A stretch of DNA of 64,000 nt from Pampus argenteus (lineage: Eukaryota > Chordata > Actinopteri > Scombriformes > Stromateidae), in contig CM072875.1 in NCBI GenBank assembly GCA_036937835.1, forward strand, positions 20,154,501-20,218,500, in the 5' to 3' direction. The notes under the pieces were generated by a model, which did no database searches, had not been told where the DNA came from, and saw only the letters and a list, made by a program, of their open reading frames with translations. The position numbers and the translations under genes are program-made. This document shows, in pieces, positions 1 to 10,600 of this stretch (positions are counted from its first letter, which is position 1; the number at the start of each line of letters is the position of its first letter).

Positions 1-742
1 CAACATCCTGTGAAATGAGGTTTAATGACCAGTTTAAACACGAGTTTCCTTCCCCTACGTGCTTTAGTGATCATGCTGCTGTGGGCATGAAACACACAGT
101 GAAGTATACAACAAGAGTAACTAAGAGACACACAATCGTCATGCTCATGGTGGCGAAGGAGGACGAGAAGTCAGGAGGTTTCGTGACATTTTAGGGCAGC
201 CAGAGACGGACATACCCAGAGAGACACTTGGTTGTAATTAAAAGGCGACACCAACGGAGGCTTTCTGCAGTGTAAAGCTCCTCCCAAACATTCCTGAAGA
301 CCGGCTTTGTTTGCTGCACACGGCTGCAAATTGCAAAGAGTTGACAGCTTGGAAAGCACTCAGGGTCTCTAATGTCTGCGTGCCACATAACGGCACTGAA
401 GAGGCATTCGTTTGTTGAGGGTTTCTTTCACATTTGTCCCTGAATCAAATAGAAAAGTCTTCCCTCTTCTATCTGATTCTCTTTATCCGTCTATGAGCAG
501 CTTCCTTCAGTGATTAAATGCTCACTTCCTTTTTCAACGGAGACATTAAAGTCAGTCCGTCTTCCACCCTGTCGACATCACAGCTGATAAGATCTGATAG
601 CAACTCGAAGCAGACTATAAACACACTGTAATAAAACCGCTCCTCATAGGAGTTTGTTAACACATGTACCCATTTGTTGGTATTCGACACATAACGCCGC
701 GTTATAGACGCTCAAGTTTTGCTCCATCAAGAACTTTTACAG
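1..742. other. Left edge, no feature seen
   Basis: Short open frames occur on both strands but none has recognisable content or splice structure. I see nothing else to report here. Confidence 0.5.
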
Positions 743-801
743 AAATACTTTGAGGTACCAGACGCAGCAGATTCCTGCCGTTCCTTTAGAAGAGGACAAA
801 G
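743..801 (+). other. Exon-like segment, unrecognised
   Basis: A 59-base open segment is bounded by TTTTACAG and GTACGAAG. It reads KYFEVPDAADSCRSFRRGQR in its open frame, entering at phase 0 and leaving at phase 2. I do not recognise the product. The next candidate (1501-1616) needs phase 1 on entry, so the two do not join directly; another exon would be required between them. Confidence 0.18.
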
Positions 802-1500
802 GTACGAAGACGTGGATCAAATCTTCACATTTGAGCCAAAATGTGACGTTTCTGCTTTAAAAGTGACTCAAGTGACCAGCTGTATTTCATTAATATTATG
901 TTAACACATGAAACAGTTGAAGCTACTGTATCTGTCCTACATATCAGTCGGGGGTGGCCATGTGAGGCCATCACTTCCTGTCTCACAGTATCATGATAAC
1001 ATGTGTGAATATTGCGGTTAAATCTGTGACTCAGGCGAGTGAAGTTTTAAAATTCACACATTTTTCTTTCACAGCGTCTGAGCCGCCATCGTTCCTCTCT
1101 CTCTCTCTGTCGTCATGCAGAAACTATCTCCTGTGAGCAGTCGAGATGACAGATGTGAAAGCCTAATATTTAGTTTCACGGGAGTAAAGTGGGTCGAATC
1201 ATGACTTTGTATGGTCACACGCTCTGTGTCTGTGGTCCTGGATGTCAGCGTCACAGGTTTTCATTTATAATACCACCTCTGTTTTATATATATATATATT
1301 ATAATAATAGCTGCTCAAGCCCTTTTCCAACACAAATACAGTAACCAAGACAGTGATTTTGGACTGACATGAACATGCTCGGGTTTATAAAGTCTGTCTT
1401 TTTGGGTTTAAATGGCGCCATGTTTTCCTGGTAACCCAGAGACCAGAGACCGATGCATCCTGGTTTATTTCAGCAGCAGTGAACCACTCAGACTCTGCAG

Positions 1501-1616
1501 TTTCAGGCCCAGACGAATGTGTTTTTATCAAGAATTTCTTCCAACAGCTGCTGGAAAAGAGCCGACTGAAACCCAATCCTGGTTACGGTCCGCTGGCTGC
1601 CGTCAGCTCCAGACAG
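1501..1616 (+). other. Exon-like segment, unrecognised
   Basis: A 116-base segment lies between ACTCTGCAG and GTCAGAGG. Its open frame reads SGPDECVFIKNFFQQLLEKS, then RLKPNPGYGPLAAVSSRQ, with normal codon use and a protein-like composition. Entry is phase 1 and exit phase 0. The upstream pyrimidine tract is poor. It could be an exon of a neighbouring plus-strand gene that converges on nrp1, or chance. Not recognised. Confidence 0.25.
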
Positions 1617-2894
1617 GTCAGAGGTATTCAGATTCAATCTGCAGGCTTGAACTACGCCTCCGGGAACCAGAGTCACGCTTCCTCTGATGTAAACTCACAG
1701 ATAGCATTCCTCAGATGGCACGTCTCGTTGTCTCGTAAAGGATCGGCTCCGCATGCGACATCTCTGCCGTCTTGACATTCCTCCGGTGACGTTTCTGAAC
1801 ACGCGGTTCTTTAGTGTTTTAGTTTTAGTAGGTTTTGTGTGAAATATCAGAAACAAGAAAGAACAACGGATTTGATTCGACCCGTGCAGACGTGTGTCAC
1901 TGCTACCTCTTTGTTTACTCCTTCCTCTGTTCAGTGATGCTGTGATTGCTTTGTTGTTTGTTATTAACCAAGGAAACACACAAAGTCAAGTCTGTGGCAG
2001 GAGACTTCCTGTTTACTGTTGGCGAGAGCTTGAATATCACACCATTAGTTTTATGTACATGTTAAATTTAATCAAACCATAAATATATCTTTAGCGGAGG
2101 AGCAGCCAAAGAAAAAGTCTCTTTATCTGAAGGTCTGTGTGCTAATAGATGGTTGCTGTTATATGATTAAGACCTAAACATGTTTAAAGGCTGCACCTTC
2201 CTGACCTCGCTGTGACTGCAGCCAATATGACTCTGAACAGACAAGCCTGATGTTGTGTGAAACAAGAGCACATCTGTGTGCGGTTAGTAATCCTTAACAC
2301 AGTGTATGGTCAGACTGTGCTGCACAGTTCAACAAATAGGTCTGTTTATGTTAATCTATGGTATATCTAATGTAATGTCACTAAATTTGAGCATAAATAT
2401 ATATTAAAACACACAGTTAAAAATGATAAACACAAACAACTCAACACTAAGATGTCATTAAATGTCACGACACTGCACCTTCAGCCTCTACCATGTTTCC
2501 TGTTGCACACACTTATTACTACATGAATATTTTAATATGCTCCATGTTGTTTCTTTAAGTTAATGATCAACCAAAACTCATCATGCGTCATATTTCCTGT
2601 CTGGTTTTATCCAGCTGACTACGTTGCACCACGCTGCTTTTATAAGGGCGTCCTCATTGTCCTACTTTCCACCTCACTGGTTAACACCTGGCCATTATTA
2701 GCACATGGAGGTGGGGGGCATGTTGTAGATTAATGAAATATTAATAATTAGTTTAGCCAAGTAGCATTTCTGGTGCCGACCAGTGAGGGCAGCAACACCC
2801 CTACAACGTCTACATTTGACTCACAAAGCAATTACTTTTTAGATTAATCGTTAAGCTCATAAAAAAAAAATCAGACGGTGGTGAATAAAACCAT

Positions 2895-2965
2895 CAGGTC
2901 TTCAAAATCCCGTATTATGTCTGACCAACAGTCCAAAGTTCAAAATTCACCAAGACGCCACCATC
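2895..2965. repeat. Teleost interspersed repeat fragment (family A)
   Basis: The phrase GTCTGACCAACAGTCCAAA is a familiar part of a very common short non-coding repeat of spiny-rayed fishes. Other parts of the same family are called at 7455, 43041, 50945 and 54855. Named from memory of the pattern only. Confidence 0.45.
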
Positions 2966-4179
2966 AAATGTCTTCCAGTCATATTTTACCTCAATGATTA
3001 ACAACATAACTGATTCATATATACTGATTCATATATATTGATTCAGGATCCAGCAAGGGCCGCGTTTACAATTAATAAATGTAAAAATGTGATTTTTATT
3101 AGTCAGCTGCATATTGAACCATCATACGAGTGAATGTGGAAAACTTTACTAAAAGCTGGCATCAAATGTCAGGTCTTATTTTATTATCCTCTGATCTAAT
3201 AGTTCCATATAAAAGTATTTTCATGTGTTAAATGAATAAAAAGGCTTTTGTTTGTTGTTTTTGTACCACTTTGAATTAGTTTTCTATTGACTTTAAATCT
3301 TTCTGTTTACACTGTTGTATGTTGAGACTGGACCGTGTCCGTGTTTAGGCCTTTAGATCGAATGCTAACATGTCCCACATCAGTCACAAACACATAGAGA
3401 AACCTGGGGGGGACATGCAGAGTGTTAGCATTGTTCACGCTGGGTGGGTCCTCTGGCAGTTGGGGGCCCTTCCCCCTCCACAGCTCTGTTTGCCCCCCAC
3501 CTGCTGCTGGAAATAACGCCCCACGCCGAGTCCATTAGGTCCCGAATCAACTCAGCACGAATCTGCATTCATTTCCTTAATTAAACCACACCCAGGCACC
3601 ACTTTTCTCCCTAAAACAAGCTGTTGAAGGATCAGGAAGAAACGTCCTCGCTTCTGACTGCAAACACATCAGATTTCAGAGGAAACTCAGCCCACATATC
3701 CAGGAACGCCTCCTTCATCCAGCCAGATGAGTTTTAACAGGTGAAGTCTGCCTCCTGAAACCATGACTGTTGTAATTCTCTCTTTGAAGGTTTGTCTGTG
3801 ATAAACTCCAAACTCTCCAGCGTCCTCGGAGAGATGAGATAACGCATACCAGCTTAACGAGCTCCATACTACGGAAAAAACGACCTGAACTCAACCCAGA
3901 GTTCACTCGGTCAGTTTAACGATGATATCGCCTCTGAAACACTTCATATTATCAGAAATACAAGAGATGGTCTGACTCGTATATATCAGATATCCTCAAA
4001 CATACCCCCCCAACCCACATCTGTAAGGACCGTCATCCATGACTCAAATTCGGGGTAAAGGCCTGCTGGTGTTGAGTCATGCTATAAATAATGACCCACC
4101 ACGCTGCCCTGGACACTCCTAGCTGTGTTTGAACATCACAATAATGTAACTAAGGGAAGTGACTCAGTGTCCGACAGTC

Positions 4180-4181
<2 letters not shown>

Positions 4182-4215
<34 letters not shown>
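4182..4215. repeat. (CA)n microsatellite
   Basis: About 17 dinucleotide units, uninterrupted, in the region downstream of nrp1. Confidence 0.95.
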
Positions 4216-4217
<2 letters not shown>

Positions 4218-5849
4218 GCTATGTATTATCAGCATCCATGTTATCTGTAGTCGGCGTAGGTGTGTTTCTCACATCGTTGACGTTTTTAGGCCAAACCAGA
4301 CTAGAAATGAACCGTTTTATTTTCATGTCACTGCGTTGGGCCTCACAGCAACAAGATCACGAGTACAGATCACAACTTTAACTTAAAGTCTGTCTGAGTT
4401 TACAGAGAAGAAACAGAGGAAAAACAGGCCCTCAGGCTACAATACCTTTACTGGAAGTGAACGAGGCAGACAAGACTGATCTTGTCCAGCTTGTTACTGC
4501 TGGTTGATTCGTCTTCCTGCATCCGCACCGTTTATATTATAACGGGGTTTGACCGGGCCGGGGTTCGATTTAGGAAATACTTTACAAGATGTACTGGTAT
4601 GTTTTTGATTAAACAAAGGTATCGTGTTTTAAGTGAAATGTCCCTTTACAAGCATTAATGTTAAAGATCCTCCAATCTTCACTTTCCTAACCAGTTTTTT
4701 TTTAATCATTTTTCATTAAATCCAATAATAATCCAACAAACTCATTTTCCTGTTTCCAGTATATTAAAAAAAAAAATAATAATAATAATAAAACTTTCCA
4801 GGTATAAGGGTTTAAAACACAGTATAATCACCTGTATGACAACAGGAATATTGATTATTGAATTTCATAATAAAAAACATGGAAAAAAATAATTTTTCAA
4901 AGTAAAATATGTGAGTTTGTTTAAATATTATAAAAGTGTTTAACAACAATGAGGTCTGTAAAAGTCTCCACATTAGTGTTGACTTCATATTGAGGCTTTA
5001 ACATGATGGATAAATGTAATAAATAGTAATAAATCACATGTATTTTATGTTTTATCAGCAGCCCTGTTTGGTCATACAAAGGCCTACTTTCTACACAAAA
5101 CACTGATTCAGCTTAAATGAGGCAAAAAAACAACAATTGGAAACAATAAAACTATCATTTCACATGTAAAGTTTCAGTTTAAACTGTATAATATGATGTA
5201 TAAATACATAAATAAGTAATTAAAACTGTGTGTCGACGGTTGGCTGACCCACACCCAGCGTTAGCCCCTCAACATTAAGGCTTTTCTTTGCTTTGTCGTT
5301 TACATTGTGTGTTTTTTTGTGTGTTTTTTCCTGTCGTCTTAAAACATGTCAGACTGTTAAATGTAGATTAAAACAACAACACTCACCTTAAACTGATGAT
5401 TTAATGTTGTTCCGTTGATTTAGAGAAACATTTGACTCCCAAAAAGTGGCTTTTTTCTTCTTTTTTTAAAACCAACTTGCTAAGACGAAGACTGTTAGCT
5501 TAAACTGTTATAAAGGTCCGCTTTGTTTTAGCTAATCAACCGCACGGCGACACAGTCAACGGTAACGTTACCGGTTAAAAACACGGCCGGAGCTAAGTTG
5601 TTCACCAATAGTTATTAATATAGGCTGTATTACAAATTAAATAAGGTACGAGGAGTCTCCCCCCTGCTCCTCCTTGAACACGTTACAGTTGCGGTTTTGG
5701 TGGTGGTGCTGAAGAGTGGCTTCTTCATGCAAGAAACCTCATAGACACCGCCTACACAGGAAGTGCTACGGGGCGCAGGGGGCAAAAGAACAAACATACC
5801 TTCACTTCTTCTCTGGTTGTGGTGAACAGTTTATAGGAAGTAGTACAAA

Positions 5850-6112
5850 TACACAATGTAAAAAAAAATAAAAATAAATAAGTACTACATTATAATTAAA
5901 ATCTACTTTAGTAGAAGTATATATGTTTTAGTAACAAAATGTACTTAAAGTGTTAAAGTAAAAGTCCTCATTTAATCCCTGATATATTATTATATATGAC
6001 ATCATTAGATTATTAATAGTGAAGCATCAGTGTTAGAGCAGCATGTTACTGTTGTAGCTGCTGGAGGTGGAGCTAGTTTCAACTACTTTATATACAGTTA
6101 GCTAGTTTAGTC
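5850..6112. repeat. Teleost interspersed repeat (family C)
   Basis: It contains TTTAGTAGAAGTATATATG, AAAGTAAAAGTCCTCATTTA, then TTACTGTTGTAGCTGCTGGA and GGTGGAGCTAGTTTCAACTA. This is the usual order of a common fish repeat built on AGTAAAAGTACT motifs. It abuts the hAT-like end at 6116. Confidence 0.55.
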
Positions 6113-6195
6113 CAGTGGTTCCCAACCTAGGGGTCGGGGCCCTCCAAAGGGTCACCAGATAAATCTGAGGGGTCATGAGATGATTAATGGGAGAG
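6113..6195 (+). mobile_element. hAT-like non-autonomous transposon end
   Basis: CAGTGGTTCCCAACCTAGGG followed by GTCGGGGCCCTCCAAAGGGT and CACCAGATAAATCTGAGGGG matches the widespread hAT-type terminal sequence (CAGNGGTTCCCAACC). I find no matching inverted terminus nearby, so it is probably truncated. There is no transposase. Confidence 0.55.
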
Positions 6196-7454
6196 GAAAG
6201 AAGAAGAAACAAAGTTATGATACACAAATCTGTTTTAGGTTTTTGATCTTTTGATCTTTGATTTCTGAAATATTGGATCATGTGACAAGTTTGAGGGAAA
6301 AAATCATGTTATTTATCACATTATATCAATATAAGTAAATATTAATATATTGACAAAGTGAGTTAGCAAAGATACTGTAATTAAATCAAGGACATTTGGT
6401 GGAAAACACATGATCTGCAGTGAAGCGTCAGGGAACTAAGAGCTCACGGTCAGCTTCTATAATTGTGATAAATATGTAACAGCTGATGCCTCCAGCTGGT
6501 CTAATGACACATGAAGTCGCCATCTCTGCACATACCTCTGATAATCCCTCCAGGGAGGGTTTTACCCCCCACATGACTGCGTGGGACCCATCTCATCATT
6601 TGTTATTGACACTTTATTTGAAAACTAATCATGTAACTTGAGAAAAGGCCCTGATATGATATGATGATTCAATTAATAGATGGCTGTGTGGAGAGTGCAG
6701 GGCAGCACAGATAAATGATGGAAGGAACTATATTGTTTATGTTTAGCATGTTGTGTGTGAAATTTGGTCAGTAGATTTTTTTGCTTCTTACTTTGCAGCT
6801 TTTTCTCATGAAGTCTTTCTTGCTGCTTCGCATTGCAACACAGAAACCAGAACCTGAAACTTGCAGCGTATGGGACGGTGGGTAAGAAACCACTATGACA
6901 TCAGACCAGACTGAGCTAAGCAGGATGTAGCCGCTAATATTTCTCATAAAAGATTTTAGAACAGAGCCGAGACAGTTTTATGAAAAAAGTGAAATAGTTT
7001 GAGTCTCTGGCACATGCTTCGACTATAAATAAATGTGTCCGGGGGACAATAGTGCCACTCTGTGGTCAAATCATGTTGTAATACTTACTGAGAACATACG
7101 TAACTTCTATGCACATCATATGTACGTCAGTCCACCTTTAAACCTGTTGAAGGTCCCTTTTTGTCACATGTAGGATTCAACATGTAACACACTCCTCACA
7201 ACATCATGATAAGCAGGTTTTGTGGTTGTTTTTTCTGTTCAAACTGGATGAAATTAACAATATTTAAAAAGTCAGTATGCATATGTCTACTTGATTTTTA
7301 ACCTATTGTTGATGTAAGCATTTTTTAAAGGAAAAATGGCAGAAATTTGCTTGTTTAAGCCTTTTAAAAAAGAAAAAAATGAATATTTTTGGACTGTTGA
7401 TGGAACAAAACAAGACATTTGAAGATGCTACCTTTGGCTATAACTAGTTATAAT

Positions 7455-7512
7455 AGGCATTTATAGACAAAATGATCAATAGATAATAAAAATAATCATT
7501 GCAGCCCTGATC
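7455..7512 (-). repeat. Teleost interspersed repeat fragment (family A)
   Basis: It reads ATCAATAGATAATAAAAATA then ATCATTGCAGCCCTGA, the terminal part of family A, whose consensus ends with a GCAGCCCTA-type motif. It sits just past the proposed 3' end of nrp1. Confidence 0.4.
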
Positions 7513-7676
7513 TGTGCAGTAGTAGTTCAAAGGGAAACCTGTACAAACGCCATCTGTATCTATGTAGAAAGCACTAGAAATGAGAGTGAGATGCTTTTTT
7601 TGTAATTTAGGCAAATCAACCCTTTAAAAAGTAAAAAGAAAAAGAGTAGAAAATGTTTTTTTTTTTAATTAAAACA

Positions 7677-7682
7677 TTTATT
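7677..7682 (-). terminator. nrp1: Candidate distal poly(A) signal of nrp1
   Basis: AATAAA on the minus strand, 2.6 kb after the stop codon. An upstream alternative lies at 8784-8789. The hexamer is common by chance in AT-rich DNA, so this is a candidate only. Confidence 0.3.
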
Positions 7683-9777
7683 TGATCCAATTCTTTGGAA
7701 TGTAATAGTCAATGATCAGAGTCTGAGACAACAGGATGAGTCTGGGTGCTGACCAGAAAGTCAAAGTACAAACACTTTTAGTCACTTAAGGCCTCACTGC
7801 TTTTCCACTTTTTTACTTCCCTATTTCATTTCTTGTTTTTTTATTTTTATTTTAATTTTTTAATTATTATTATCATTTCTGGGTCTGAGACAGCAAAATT
7901 ACAGAAGCAGTATTGAAAATAAAACATTTTTTTTCTTGTCATACAAAGAAAAAAAAAACCCAAAACAAATAAACAAACAAATAAAACAATAGCACGTACA
8001 TCAGTGACAGTACAAAAACACAAGGTGATATTATACCAAGTAAATAAAGTCGTTACGTTTCAAAGAGACGCGTATAAGCTTTTTCGAGAATGAAAAACAT
8101 CTCTGTAAATTGTACATTTCAGAATCATAACATTGTCATCTGAAACGGTGTTAAAAACAATCAACGGTAACACTGTCCGACCTTCTCTCTCCTTTCATAA
8201 ATCAACATCATAAACACGTAGATCTTTTTAAATATATCAGTGCAACATCGTTTTCACGTCTAGTGCTGCAGCATCCTTTCTTGTTTAAAGAGGGGAAGGA
8301 GCCTGTAAAAGTCGGACTGAGGTTTACCAGTAAACAAATGCAGTTGATATTTTGAACCAGTGTGATTTTTTTCAGAGCATCTCAACAGTCAGAGCACCTT
8401 AAATTTGATTGGAAACGTTTGTTCAGTTGTGGATTTTCTTACAGTATTTCTAGTATTTCTTGACCACATTTTAAACTCACAAGATGCCACCTGATGCTAC
8501 ATAAAATAAAAAATGGCAGATTATAAGTCCACAGTGCAGTTTACAGACACTAAAACAAACATTATAATCATCATCAATCATGCTGCACCTGTTTAATGGC
8601 TGATTTTTACCCTGTTTAATATCACAGACTGTTGGTGAGATTTCAACCCACCGTTTTAAATATTAAGGCCAGTTTGTAAAGTTGATGTGTCAAATATTTT
8701 ACCAGTTTAGTAATTAAAACGAACACAGTAACCCCTGGATTCTTTTAAAAATAATAATGAAAATAATGAGCCCTATATTAGGTTTTATTATGTATTTCTG
8801 TTAGATTTCTGCTCTGCTCTGATTGATTAGTGAACTTGACTCTGTGGTTTAAATGTGGGAGGTGAAATGTTGCTGTGTTGCTGCATTTGTAGAATTTACT
8901 TCATCCGCTCAAGATCCTTCAAACATTTTTCTTCTTCTTCTGATAGTCAACATTAGAAACACATTGCCAGAAAGAACAACGTTGTCACGGCAAATAGTGA
9001 TTCTTGGTTTTTCAGTCAGTATCCGCGTTAAGGAGCCGAAGACACCGCCGGCCAAACTTTATAGCTTAAAGGTTTAACAGTCGTTTTCTGTGCCAGACAT
9101 GCTGTCAGTACTGAGGTTGTCCATTTTACCCTGTACGAAGAAAACATCACTTCCCATGAGGCATTTCTCCATCGTCACAAAAACCATCCTGTTCCCAGAA
9201 CACAAACATAAAAACCAAACAACAAGATTCACAACATGGCGCCCAGATCACACCTGCAAAAGAAACACAAATGACAAGTTTGTGCCTCCGTCTGTTAAAA
9301 TATTTTCTGTACATTTTCTGAATTTGATGATTAGGATGAGCTTGATTCCAACATAGAAAGGATACTGCGGCACTAGTAACTTTTTCTATAGAAAAGGGCG
9401 CTCAAATATATTAAAACCTATGTACAATATGTTGGATGTGTCATGTGCCATGGAAATGAGACTTGCAGGGCTCATACACAGTTTTCATTTTGAGATTTCA
9501 TTTTTTTTTTCCCCCAAAAAACTTTCCAGGCCATAAATGTGATATTTGACAGAAGACTATATATCACTAAAATGTGAAGTCATACGTTTATACTGCAAAT
9601 CCAAATATAATCACAACCTGGAAAGCATGAAATTCATATTCTGGACGTTTCTGCAGGAGCCCTGGATGAAAAAAAACAAAAAAAAAACAACAACCAGCAG
9701 GAAAACAAGGCAACAGAAAAGTTGGAGGAGAAACAAAAATAAAAAAATAAAAGGCACTTTCGGAACTAGACACAGAT

Positions 9778-9781
<4 letters not shown>

Positions 9782-9814
<33 letters not shown>
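9782..9814. repeat. (CA)n microsatellite within the nrp1 3' UTR
   Basis: About 16 units; in the nrp1 mRNA sense this is a (UG)n tract, about 510 bases after the stop codon. Confidence 0.95.
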
Positions 9815-9817
<3 letters not shown>

Positions 9818-10325
9818 AAATGCAGATGTCTATGAATATGACATGTATACACATACACTATATCATGGCTTTGATAAAGAGCCAGATCAGCACATTTCAC
9901 ACACACACCGCTCTCTCTGTGAAACAATGACAAAAAAAAAAATTAAGACAAGAAAAACAAAACAAAAACCAGACTGTAGCTTTCCATAAAAGTACACAAA
10001 CAATACTTTCATCTGAATTGGTCTCAACACCAGCATGTGATTACATGAAATCAACAAAACACGCCAAAAAACAAATAGAATCCGTAGTTTTCTTCTTTTT
10101 TTTCTTTTTCTTGTTTTTTTTCTTTTTGCTGTACAGAGTCTTTATACACAGTGCCCCCTACAGGTCAGTCCCTTCCATTGCTGCTCCTGAGAAAAATAAT
10201 TACATAGGCTCACTGTCAGCCCACTCTGCTGTCCCATTGGTGGCTTCAGCCCCACGTTTCCTCCGGCTTGATTGGCTGCATCACGTGTCCAAGCGAAGCA
10301 TCGCGGCTCCGTCCCTCGTTTCCCC

Positions 10326-10600
10326 TCACGCCTCTGAGTAGTTTGTCTGTCCGTTCATCTTGTCCTTCTTTAGCTTCACGCCGTCCACCAGCTCAAAGTT
10401 ATAGTTTTCCAGGGCAGATAAGTTCCTGTCCGTCATGCTGCCCTGTGAGCAGGCGCAGTAGAGCACGACGCCGCAGATGGCGCCCAGGAAGACGCCCAGC
10501 GCGGACATGGCAATGATGGTGATGAGGATGGGGTCCAGGGTCTTCAGCATGTTGCCTGAGCCGCCGAGCTCGCTGGTCTCCTCTGAGCGAGGGTCAATCG
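10326..10600 (-). CDS. nrp1: nrp1 exon 18: transmembrane helix, cytoplasmic tail and stop
   Basis: It encodes the juxtamembrane PIDPRSEETSELGGSGN, the helix region LKTLDPILITIIAMSALG followed by VFLGAICGVVLYCAC, and the tail SQGSMTDRNLSALENYNFEL, then VDGVKLKKDKMNGQTNYSEA. The helix and tail are nearly identical to human NRP1. The C-terminal SEA binds the PDZ domain of synectin (GIPC1) in mammals. The Ser-Gly in GGSGN, beside acidic residues, is a candidate glycosaminoglycan site. Acceptor CTCTCTTGCAG; the stop is TGA at 10328-10326. Confidence 0.98.

Larger units (their letters stand above)
1617..7654. other. Region downstream of nrp1: repeats, no gene recognised
   Basis: AT-rich sequence with a (CA)n tract (4182-4215) and interspersed repeat fragments listed separately. 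A somewhat CpG-richer patch at about 5480-5770 includes a 14-base palindrome. No open frame over about 75 codons has recognisable content. Confidence 0.5.
7655..10325 (-). other. nrp1: Probable nrp1 3' UTR
   Basis: There is no recognisable coding sequence here; its position just after the stop and the family's long 3' UTR suggest untranslated mRNA. In the mRNA sense it carries an A-rich stretch (about 10086-10130), a (UG)n tract (9782-9814) and several AU-rich stretches. Possible AATAAA signals on the minus strand lie at 8789-8784, around 7850-7838 and at 7682-7677. The last would end the transcript near 7655. The true end is inferred only. Confidence 0.45.
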
